Source of the DNA: Pseudoselenomonas ruminantium
GTDB lineage: Bacteria > Bacillota > Negativicutes > Selenomonadales > Selenomonadaceae
Length of the DNA: 13,277 bases
Assembly: GCA_002448495.1 (NCBI GenBank)
Contig: DJYL01000079.1
Location: 3,169-16,445 of the forward strand
Direction of reading: 5' to 3'
Position 1 is the stretch's first letter, and every line of letters begins with the position of its first letter. The translations under genes were made by a program, and so were the position numbers. Of this stretch, positions 1 through 6,172 are shown one piece after another. The notes under the pieces were generated by a model that was not told where the DNA came from, made no database searches, and saw only the letters and a program-made list of their open reading frames with translations.

Positions 1-14
1 AGGAGAGATGCGAG

Positions 15-626
15 ATGTCAAAAATTCTTTTAATCAACGGCAGTCCAAATGAAAAAGGCTGCACTTTTACCGCGCTGAAGGAAGTTGCTGACAAGCTGGG
101 CGAGCTTAATGTGGAGTCCGAAATCCTCTGGCTTGGCAAGAAGCCAATGCAGGACTGCATTGCCTGCTACAAATGTCAGGAAACGGGAAAATGTGTGTTC
201 AATGATCTGGTAAATGAAACAATTGCCAGATGGGATGAATTTGACGGCATGGTTGTTGGCTCGCCGGTTTACTACGGCGGACCGAACGGTCGGCTCACGA
301 GCTTTCTCGATCGCTTCATGTTCAGTGCAAGCGGACGGTTCGCGGGAAAGATTGCCGCAGCCGTGGTGTCCTGCCGTCGCGGGGGCGCATCTGTGGCATT
401 TACGCGGCTCAATATGTATTTTCAGATGACCAATATGGTAGTAGCTACCTCCCAATACTGGAATCAGGTACACGGCTTCACGCCGGAGGATGTGGCCAAA
501 GATGCCGAGGGACTTCAAACCATGCGGACACTGGCACAGAATATAGCGTGGCTCCTGAATGGAATCAAAGCCGGAGGCGCATCCCCGGAATATGAGAAGA
601 TTACGCTCACCCACTTCATACGCTGA
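15..626 (+). CDS. NAD(P)H-dependent FMN reductase / iron-sulfur flavoprotein family
   Basis: A 203-residue protein of the flavodoxin-like FMN reductase family, probably a cytosolic FMN-dependent redox protein of unknown electron partner. The N-terminal beta strand and phosphate loop (MSKILLINGSPNEKGCT) bind FMN phosphate in this family. Residues 48-60 hold four cysteines (C48, C51, C54, C60) in the compact spacing used by iron-sulfur flavoproteins for a cluster, and SPVYYGGP at 83-90 is the second flavin-contacting loop. The length and the C-terminal NFIR-like ending (HFIR) match intact family members, so the gene looks complete. The ATG at 15 is chosen over an out-of-frame ATG at 8 because it lies 7 nt after AGGAGAG (1-7). 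Its promoter lies outside the window. The next gene downstream is a broken relative. Family assignment is firm; the physiological substrate is unknown. Confidence 0.9.
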   Translation: MSKILLINGSPNEKGCTFTALKEVADKLGELNVESEILWLGKKPMQDCIACYKCQETGKCVFNDLVNETIARWDEFDGMVVGSPVYYGGPNGRLTSFLDRFMFSASGRFAGKIAAAVVSCRRGGASVAFTRLNMYFQMTNMVVATSQYWNQVHGFTPEDVAKDAEGLQTMRTLAQNIAWLLNGIKAGGASPEYEKITLTHFIR

Positions 627-713
627 AAAAGAATGAAATATTCAACGGTTCGTTCGATAGGAGAAAATCATGTTGTCACTTGTCTCATTGCTACGATACG
701 TATCATTTGATGA

Positions 714-971
714 TTGTGGGTATCGTATATGCAGTACAAGCACGGCTATCCGAATCTTGTCCAAAAGAAGATTCTCACAGCCTGCATTTACACGATGAAT
801 GTGAAGGAGGAAGAAATGCTCCGGGATAACTACCGTGAGTATATGGGACTATTTGAGATGTTTCTCGAAAATTATTTCCAAAAGCCCATGCTTCTCTGCT
901 CCTTCAATACCTACCAGTTTGACGATTATGATAAATATGTATGCGAAGTTTTCTCCAAGGACGAAAAAGCG
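714..971 (+). pseudogene. C-terminal fragment of a second FMN reductase family flavoprotein
   Basis: The reading frame here encodes only the last part of a flavoprotein of the same general family as the upstream gene. The recognisable core includes ACIYTMNVKEEEM and the motif FNTYQFDDYDKYV, which sit near the C-terminus of full-length members. The FMN phosphate-loop half is missing. A good ribosome-binding site (AGGAG at 659-663) and an ATG at 670 lie upstream, but that frame gives only 42 codons and has no recognisable match, so the original 5' end appears rearranged. The frame continues without a stop into a flavodoxin fragment, so the two remnants were joined by deletion. I regard it as non-functional; the exact fusion point near 971 is approximate. 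Confidence 0.65.
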
Positions 972-1307
972 GATGGCGATGGCTTACGTTCGGATGAGCA
1001 AGTTTTGGCTGAATGGATTGCCGAGGAAACGAAAGGTGATTTGTTTGCCATTCGGACTGCAAGGAAATATCCCACAGGCTATGATGACATACTGGAAGCC
1101 GGAAAACAGGAGAAAATGGAGGATGCACGACCAATATTGACTTCACGTTTAGAAAACTTGCCTGACTACCGGACAATATATTTTGTATATCCAAATTGGT
1201 GGGGTGACTTGCCGATGCCGGTATATTCCTTCTTCGATGAGTATGATTTTTCTGGAAAGAAAATCATTGCCGTTGTTATTTCCGGTGGCGGAGGATTTGC
1301 GGGGACT
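972..1307 (+). pseudogene. Flavodoxin fragment truncated at both ends
   Basis: Read in frame with the preceding fragment, this segment encodes a flavodoxin-type stretch: GDLFAIRTARKYP, then DARPILTSRLENLPDYRTI, the hallmark YPNWWGDLPMPVYSFF, and EYDFSGKKIIAVVISGGGGFAGT. Those elements are the central and C-terminal strands of flavodoxins that carry the GDLFxIxT and YPNWxxDxPMP motifs. The N-terminal phosphate loop and the last helix are absent. At about 1304-1307 the flavodoxin similarity stops in the middle of the GGxGFxGT loop and serine recombinase sequence begins in another frame, so the flavodoxin was cut by insertion or deletion linked to the recombinase. The combined open frame ends at 1349 inside recombinase DNA. 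Confidence 0.7.
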
Positions 1308-1972
1308 TCCTCGCCGGAATGTCGCCCTACGCTATCGCACGAAAGCTGACGGAAGAGGGCATTCCGTCCCCGGCTGGCAAGCCCAAGTGGAACGACCTGA
1401 CCATTAAGAAGGTCTTGTCGAATGAAACCTACATGGGCGATAAGCTCCTGCAGAAAACCTACTCCAATGATTTTCTGGACAAGACCGCAGAAATAACAAG
1501 GGGCAGATCCAGCAGGTCTATGTGGAAGGCTGCCATGAGGCAATCATCTCGGCGCGGACGTTTCGGCGGGTGCAGGAGGAAATTGAACGGCGCAAGAACT
1601 GTCACGCCAGCGGCGGCACCATCTTCTCAGCCAGAATCTTTTGCGGCGATTGCGGCCAGATGTACGGCCCAAAGGTCTGGCACAGCAAGGACCCACAGTA
1701 TCGCCGGACAGTCTGGCAGTGCAACAGCAAGTTCAAAGGCCAGCGGTGTAAAACCCCGCACCTGACGGAGGAAGAAATCCAGCAGGGCTTCATCAAGGCC
1801 ATGAACAAGCTGCTGGGTATCCGCAAGGAAGTCATCGCCAACCTGCGAGAGGTGCAAACTGACCTTGTTGACGCTGAGGAACTGAAAGCGGAAATTGGTC
1901 GAGAAGGTCACGGTGCATCGGAAGGGTGCGATGACCTTTACCCTCTCCTGCGGGGTGGAGATTGAGATTTGA
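1307..1972 (+). pseudogene. Decayed large serine recombinase, N-terminus missing, frameshifted and internally deleted
   Basis: The segment begins with FLAGMSPYAIARKLTEEG, the middle of the recombinase (DNA-binding) domain, so the catalytic resolvase domain is absent. Translation follows one frame to about 1485. There AAGACCGCAGAAAT appears to lack one C; restoring it gives KTRRNNKGQIQQVYVEG and continues into the second frame. That frame carries the zinc-ribbon domain (FCGDCGQMYG ... QCNSKFKGQRCKTPH, about 1639-1770). Near 1884-1892 the frame jumps again: LKAEI is followed, one frame over, by LVEKVTVHRKGAMTFTL and CGVEIEI ending at TGA 1970-1972. That is the normal C-terminus of this family, so the coiled-coil part has been deleted. 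Three independent lesions mean the gene is dead. It resembles the second recombinase at 2846-3781 closely enough to be a paralogous copy. Confidence 0.85.
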
Positions 1973-1983
1973 AAGCACGACGG

Positions 1984-2019
1984 CCCTGCCGGGACATGGT
2001 TCCTGGCAGGGATTTTTTT
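1984..2019 (+). terminator. Rho-independent terminator after recombinase remnant
   Basis: CCCTGCC (1984-1990) pairs with GGCAGGG (2005-2011). The inner GGGA/TTCC pairs extend the stem with one bulged T, and a run of seven T follows at 2013-2019. It sits 12 nt after the recombinase stop and upstream of the acetyltransferase promoter, insulating the two. Confidence 0.85.
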
Positions 2020-2037
2020 CTTGTTTACACTTTTTTC

Positions 2038-2066
2038 TTGAGAAAGGGGCATGGCAGGATTATACT
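2038..2066 (+). promoter_or_regulatory. Sigma-A-type promoter for the acetyltransferase
   Basis: TTGAGA (2038-2043) and TATACT (2061-2066) are separated by exactly 17 bp, which predicts a start site near 2073 and a 5' leader of about 55 nt before the ATG at 2128. Only the acetyltransferase follows before the next terminator. Confidence 0.75.
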
Positions 2067-2127
2067 AATATGCAGAGGCTGGATGTCTGTCCAGCCGCAC
2101 AAATCGGCGTTTGTGGAGGCGATATAG

Positions 2128-2625
2128 ATGGAGCTGAGATTGGCAAATTTGCAGGAAGCGAGAATATGCTACCAATGCATTGAAGATGCGAGAGCTTATC
2201 ACAAATCTTTGGGCTTTGAACAGTGGCATCCCGATTATCCCACTGAACAGACAATTCTTGATGATATTGCTCAAAACATCGGATATGTGTTTGTGAAAGA
2301 AAATGAGGTCATTGGCTACTGCTGCATTATAATCGGCGATGAGCCTGCGTATGCAAAGATCGATGGAGCCTGGAAAACAGAAAAGCCTTATGCTGTGGTG
2401 CATCGAATGGCTTTCAGCAGTAGAGCCAGAGGAGGCGGGTTGTCACATAATGCTTTCCAGCTCATCAAGGATTTTTGCCGTTTAAATTGCATTGACGCAA
2501 TCCGACTGGATACGCAGGAAGAAAACAAAGTAATGCAACACATACTCAGCAGGGAAGGCTTTAAGTATTGCGGTTTGGTCCAATTTGATGGTGGTCCAAA
2601 GCTGGCATACGAATGGGATGGATAG
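2128..2625 (+). CDS. GNAT family N-acetyltransferase
   Basis: A 165-residue single-domain GNAT protein that would transfer an acetyl group from acetyl-CoA to an unidentified amine. The family core is visible: an N-terminal ELRLANLQEARICYQCIEDA strand-helix, the central GYVFVKENEVIGYCCI strands, and motif A at about 91-115 (VVHRMAFSSRARGGGLSHNAF), which binds the CoA pyrophosphate. The loop reads RARGGG instead of the usual RGxGxG/A. Motif B follows with IDAIRLDTQEENKVMQHILSREGFKYCG. The ATG at 2128 lies 8 nt after GGAGG (2115-2119). The gene is monocistronic, with its own promoter at 2038-2066 and terminator at 2648-2677. It lies between two recombinase remnants, so it may itself be cargo. 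Family certain, substrate unknown. Confidence 0.9.
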   Translation: MELRLANLQEARICYQCIEDARAYHKSLGFEQWHPDYPTEQTILDDIAQNIGYVFVKENEVIGYCCIIIGDEPAYAKIDGAWKTEKPYAVVHRMAFSSRARGGGLSHNAFQLIKDFCRLNCIDAIRLDTQEENKVMQHILSREGFKYCGLVQFDGGPKLAYEWDG

Positions 2626-2647
2626 ATTCCAGTTTATCGTACTAAGC

Positions 2648-2677
2648 AAGCGTCTCTTCTACAGAGGAGGCGCTTTT
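2648..2677 (+). terminator. Rho-independent terminator after the acetyltransferase
   Basis: AAGCG (2648-2652) pairs with CGCTT (2671-2675), and TCTCTTC pairs with GAGGAGG apart from G-U pairs, giving a stem of about 12 bp with a four-base loop (TACA) and a short T tract at 2674-2677. It begins 22 nt after the acetyltransferase stop. Confidence 0.7.
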
Positions 2678-2688
2678 CTCATGCGATT

Positions 2689-2749
2689 TTCACCCCCTTT
2701 GAGGGCTTCACCCCCCTTCACCCCTTCGTTAATTGGGTGGGGGTGAAGG
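2689..2749. repeat. C-rich TTCACCCC repeats with a 10-bp inverted repeat
   Basis: TTCACCCC occurs three times on the plus strand, starting at 2689, 2707 and 2717. The last copy forms a perfect 10-bp inverted repeat, CCTTCACCCC (2715-2724) with GGGGTGAAGG (2740-2749), around a 15-nt loop. No protein is recognisable here. It immediately precedes the G-rich direct repeat, so it may belong to the same mobile or junction element. Confidence 0.7.
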
Positions 2750-2779
2750 TTTGTGCTTGTATCAAATCCCGGATGGCCT

Positions 2780-2844
2780 CTTAACGATAGGCAGGGGGGG
2801 CAAGGGGGGTCATCGTTAATCGAGTATAGGGGGTGCATCGTTAT
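2780..2844 (+). repeat. G-rich 65-bp direct repeat, left copy
   Basis: This 65-bp segment starts CTTAACGATAGGCAGG and ends GGGGGTGCATCGTTAT. It matches 10450-10515 in the same orientation, differing by one extra T and one G-to-T change. Inside it, TTAACGAT (2781-2788) is a perfect inverted repeat of ATCGTTAA (2812-2819), and ATCGTTA recurs at 2837-2843. Three long G runs (seven, six and five) are present. The right end abuts truncated recombinase coding sequence at about 2846. Confidence 0.93.
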
Positions 2845-2845
2845 C

Positions 2846-3781
2846 GAGGGGCTGACTCCCTGCGCCATCGCCAAGGAACTGACCAAGCGGGGAATCCTGA
2901 CGGTCACGGGGAGAGCCAAGTGGAATGCCGCCACCATCAATGGAGTCCTCGCCAACGAGAAGTACACAGGCTGCGCCCGCATCCAGAAGACCTTCACGCT
3001 GGACTTCCTCACGAAGAAGGTGGTGAAGAACACCGGGCAAGTCCCCAGCTACTTCGTGGGGCAGAGCCATCCTGCCATCATCGCCCCGGAAACTTTTGAG
3101 ATGGTGCAGGCGGAGGTGGCGTGGCGCAAGCGGGAGGGAGGAAGATACAGCGGCGTGAGCATTTTCTCCGGCAAAATCAAGTGCGGCGAGTGCGGCGGCT
3201 CCTTTGGAGCCAAGGTCTGGCACAGCACCGACAAGTACCGCAGGGTCATCTACCGATGCAACAAGAAGTACGACGGGCATAAATGCCAAACGCCCCATGT
3301 GACGGAGGAGGACATCAAGACAGCCTTTGTCACGGCATTCAACAAGCTGGTGACGGAACGGGAGGAGATTGTCGCCAACGCAACCCTCGTCCGGCAGACA
3401 CTCTGCGATACTGCCGAGTTGGAGCGGGAGAAAGCCTCCTTGGGGCAGGAGTTGGCTGTGCTGGTGGAGATGACGCAGAACTGCATCGCCGAGAACGCCC
3501 GTGTTGCCCAAGACCAAGGGGAGTACCAGAAACGCTACAACGGCTTGGTGGAACGGTACGAGAAAGCCAAGGCACGGTTCGACGAGGTGACGGAGACCAT
3601 CGCCCAGCGGTCAGCCAAGGGAGAGAGGTTGGCGGGGTTCATCAGGACGCTTGAGGCGCAAGGGGAGCCTGTGGCGGAGTTTGATGAGCGGCTTTGGGGC
3701 GCGATGGTGGACTATGTGACGGTAGGCGTGGACGGCGGCATGACCGTGATGTTCCGGGATGGGACGGAGGTGGACGGGTGA
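2846..3781 (+). pseudogene. Large serine recombinase lacking the catalytic domain
   Basis: About 312 residues of the C-terminal part of a large serine recombinase, starting abruptly at EGLTPCAIAKELTKRG within the recombinase domain. It then runs intact through KWNAATINGVLANEKYTG, the zinc-ribbon domain (KCGECGGSFG at about 3180-3210, with the second cysteine pair in RCNKKYDGHKCQTPH at about 3255-3300), a charged coiled-coil of roughly 100 residues (about 3340-3650), and the C-terminal strand region ending VDG. The N-terminal resolvase domain with the catalytic serine is missing; in its place lies the G-rich repeat. The frame stays open upstream to a GTG at 2753, but those residues are repeat-encoded and match nothing. 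No frameshift is seen, so loss of the catalytic part may be recent. The fragment is markedly more GC-rich than the operon downstream. It could bind DNA but could not recombine by itself. Confidence 0.85.
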
Positions 3782-3785
3782 GAAA

Positions 3786-3825
3786 TTAGGCATTTTGTCA
3801 GCAATGGCAGGGTGCCTAAATTTTT
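3786..3825 (+). terminator. Probable terminator of the truncated recombinase
   Basis: TTAGGCA (3786-3792) pairs perfectly with TGCCTAA (3813-3819) around a 20-nt loop, followed by A and five T (3821-3825). It lies 5 nt after the recombinase stop and just before the operon promoter. The long loop lowers certainty. Confidence 0.6.
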
Positions 3826-3826
3826 C

Positions 3827-3855
3827 TTGAAAATTTTTGTTAATGGTCTTATACT
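3827..3855 (+). promoter_or_regulatory. Sigma-A-type promoter of the WYL/nuclease operon
   Basis: TTGAAA (3827-3832) and TATACT (3850-3855) are separated by 17 bp, which predicts a start near 3862 and a short leader with GGAGG (3887-3891) before the ATG at 3898. Because the first gene encodes a WYL-type DNA-binding regulator, this region is the likely place for autoregulation. I could not define a convincing operator palindrome. Confidence 0.75.
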
Positions 3856-3897
3856 GTCCATGTTGAGGTATATAATAAAATCATATGGAGGAAATCA

Positions 3898-4914
3898 ATG
3901 CCAGCTACTTTGGATTACAACGGTGACAGAGGACTTCGTATGCTCGACATATTTGAGCGTTTGAATAAGGGAGAACGAATCTCTAAGCGCGATCTGACGG
4001 TTTATTATGGCGTCGGAGAAAAAACTATTCAGCGTGACATAGAGGATATTCGCAATTATCTCGCCGAGAAACATGGATATGAGCCGGATGCCACGATTAA
4101 ATATAATCGTGGTCAAAATTGTTACTACCTTGTAAGGTTTGAGCGAGAATGGCTTTCCAACCAAGAAGTGTTAGCTATTTGTAAAATACTCTTGGAAAGC
4201 CGAGCATTTGCCAAAGAGGAAATGAATCGGCTACTGACGAAACTGTTGGCTCAGGCTACGCCAACGCAGAGAAAAGTCGTCGAGGGCATTATAAAAAGCG
4301 AATCGGTAAATTATGTCCCGCTTCAACATAAAAAACCTTTGGTGGATATTTTATGGCAAGTGTCCGATGCAATTGTTCGGGAACATCTTCTATGTTTTTC
4401 CTATACACGACAGGATGGCAGGACAAAAGAGCGGACGGTTAAGCCACTCGCTGTGATATTTTCCGAATTTTATTTTTACCTGATAGGTTTGCAAAATTAC
4501 GAAACAGGGGATGTCTTTCGTACATATCGTTTGGACAGAATAAAAGACATCACCATGCTGGATGAGAAATTTAGTATTCCTTATCGAAATAAATTTCGCG
4601 ACGGCGAATTTAGAAAGCGTGTGCAGTTTATGTACGATGGTGACTTGATACGAATAAAATTTCGTTATTTTGGGGCATCTGTAGAACACGTTTTAGATCG
4701 TCTACCCACAGCCAAAGCGATAAAACGGGATGTAGGTGTATATGACGTAAGCGCCGAAGTGTATGGTGATGGTATTTTGATATGGCTACTGAGTCAAGGA
4801 AGTCAAGTGGATGTAATGGAACCGCAGGAGTTAAGGGAAGAGTGGTTAGCTGTTGCCAAGCAAATAGTGAACAGGGAATATAACGGTTGGGAAGATATTG
4901 ATTGGTATTCATAA
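3898..4914 (+). CDS. WYL-domain transcriptional regulator
   Basis: A 338-residue protein with the standard YafY/PafC-like layout. Residues 10-80 form a winged helix-turn-helix (RMLDIFERLNKGERISKRDL, then GEKTIQRDIEDIRNYL as recognition helix). Residues about 160-220 form the WYL domain (LCFSYTRQDGRTKERTVKPL, FYFYLIGL, FRTYRLDRI), and 245-325 the WCX C-terminal extension ending in LLSQGSQVDVMEPQELREEW. In the WYL signature position the Trp is replaced (FYFYL), which is common. WYL domains are thought to sense nucleic-acid or nucleotide ligands, and family members such as CapW and BrxR repress phage-defence operons. As first gene of the operon, 12 nt before the nuclease gene and directly behind the promoter, it most likely represses its own operon until infection. 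The start is set by GGAGG at 3887-3891. Family certain; role inferred. Confidence 0.9.
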   Translation: MPATLDYNGDRGLRMLDIFERLNKGERISKRDLTVYYGVGEKTIQRDIEDIRNYLAEKHGYEPDATIKYNRGQNCYYLVRFEREWLSNQEVLAICKILLESRAFAKEEMNRLLTKLLAQATPTQRKVVEGIIKSESVNYVPLQHKKPLVDILWQVSDAIVREHLLCFSYTRQDGRTKERTVKPLAVIFSEFYFYLIGLQNYETGDVFRTYRLDRIKDITMLDEKFSIPYRNKFRDGEFRKRVQFMYDGDLIRIKFRYFGASVEHVLDRLPTAKAIKRDVGVYDVSAEVYGDGILIWLLSQGSQVDVMEPQELREEWLAVAKQIVNREYNGWEDIDWYS

Positions 4915-4926
4915 GGGGGGATTTCC

Positions 4927-6132
4927 ATGGATAACGTAGAGGAGTTTTTTCAAAGACTACATCTGAAAACTTGGCTATCACAAAATGGAGAGCGATATCT
5001 TGACCCTATTCGCAACACCTTTATAAAAATCACCCCAGAGGAAACTGTGCGACAGAAAACAATTATTTACCTTCAACGGGGGATGCATATTCCTTACGAA
5101 AACATCCGAGTGGAAGAACATCTTTCCCATTACGGCTCTGCAAAGAAAGGGCGCTGCGACATTGTGATTACTTATCGTCCAAATGGAGAAGACGAACAGG
5201 TACTGGCGGTAATAGAATGCAAAAAATCTGATATTCCCATTCACGCCATGCAAGTGATAGAGCAAGCTACCCGATATGCAAGTGAGGTAGATGCGAGGTA
5301 CATCATCTTAATCAATGGAATCTCTGCTTGTTTTTATCATCGAGTTAAAACCGGACAGTATTGTGAAATTGAAAAAATCCTATCTTATAAACAGATGATG
5401 GAGGATAAATTCGAAAACATTCAACGTGACAAAGATTTTGTTCGACTGAGTTATGAGGATTATTTCAATCTGGATTATCTTCATACCATGGATGATTTCT
5501 ACGATGTTGTAGGAGAGGATACACCGACCTCATTTATTCCATTCATTATGAATTTTCTTGACTGCCTCTTGGATACTACGCATCAGCTTCCTATGTTGCA
5601 ATCCAGAAATCTAAATTTGAAAAAAGACCTTGGTGTGCAATATCGAACTTACAATGATGCATCGAATGGAAATTTCGGCGCAGGATATTATCGTACCTTC
5701 TTAGTAGAGCGTAAACCGGAGCATACCCATTTTTTATGCGGAGCATCGCTTATGGCGACAGGAAAAACGTATAATGACCCCAAATATGGGAACAGCACGG
5801 GTAAAAGTGTCCTTTCAATATTCATCAACACAGGAAACATTGATGAAACTGTTGTCCAAATCAATCTCAACTCATGCCTGACCATTTTGGACAAGTTGGC
5901 AACTTTGGTGCATGATGGACGTATCACAAGAAAAGGTGGAAAGAAACAGGAACTGTTGAAATATATTGCGGATAATAATCCGTCACTTGTGAAGAAAAAT
6001 TCGATTTATCTTGGACGCATGGATTTTTCTGACTATATGTTCTTAACAAATGAAGATGTTATGGAGACAGTCTCTAATATTCTCGAATATGCAGTGTATA
6101 GAAATGAATACAAAATGAGTTTAAAGAAATAA
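4927..6132 (+). CDS. Stand-alone HsdR-N-type PD-(D/E)XK nuclease domain protein
   Basis: A 401-residue protein. Residues about 30-140 match the N-terminal nuclease domain of type I restriction subunit R (HSDR_N family): TVRQKTIIYL near 41, IRVEEHLSHYGSAKKGRCDIVI with D78, VLAVIECKK with E97 and K99, and QATRY at 113-117. D78/E97/K99 with the QxxxY element is the expected catalytic set, so DNA cleavage is plausible. No helicase or translocase motifs follow. Instead about 190 residues form a second conserved-looking domain (GVQYRTYNDASNGNFGAGYYRTF, MATGKTYNDPKYGN, QINLNSCLTILDKL) that I have seen only in similar stand-alone proteins and whose function I do not know. GGGGGG at 4915-4920 precedes the ATG at 4927, 12 nt after the regulator's stop. 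It is likely the DNA-targeting arm of the system, needing an outside partner for specificity. Confidence 0.82.
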   Translation: MDNVEEFFQRLHLKTWLSQNGERYLDPIRNTFIKITPEETVRQKTIIYLQRGMHIPYENIRVEEHLSHYGSAKKGRCDIVITYRPNGEDEQVLAVIECKKSDIPIHAMQVIEQATRYASEVDARYIILINGISACFYHRVKTGQYCEIEKILSYKQMMEDKFENIQRDKDFVRLSYEDYFNLDYLHTMDDFYDVVGEDTPTSFIPFIMNFLDCLLDTTHQLPMLQSRNLNLKKDLGVQYRTYNDASNGNFGAGYYRTFLVERKPEHTHFLCGASLMATGKTYNDPKYGNSTGKSVLSIFINTGNIDETVVQINLNSCLTILDKLATLVHDGRITRKGGKKQELLKYIADNNPSLVKKNSIYLGRMDFSDYMFLTNEDVMETVSNILEYAVYRNEYKMSLKK

Positions 6133-6172
6133 CTTTCGTGATAAAGATCTATATTTGAAAGGGTGAATATAA

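Noticed and set aside
670..798. 42-codon frame with a good ribosome-binding site at 659-663
   Set aside because: No recognisable similarity, and it overlaps the flavoprotein fragment in another frame; probably the remnant start of the broken gene.
2753..2845. GTG start giving the second recombinase a 31-residue N-terminal extension
   Set aside because: The extension is encoded by the G-rich repeat and its upstream flank and replaces the normal catalytic domain; it is an open frame by chance.
2816..3517. Minus-strand open frame of 233 codons
   Set aside because: Antisense to the truncated serine recombinase and without any recognisable domain.
3856..3897. Operator palindrome for the WYL regulator
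   Set aside because: Only a weak CCAT...ATGG match is visible in the leader; not enough to call a binding site.
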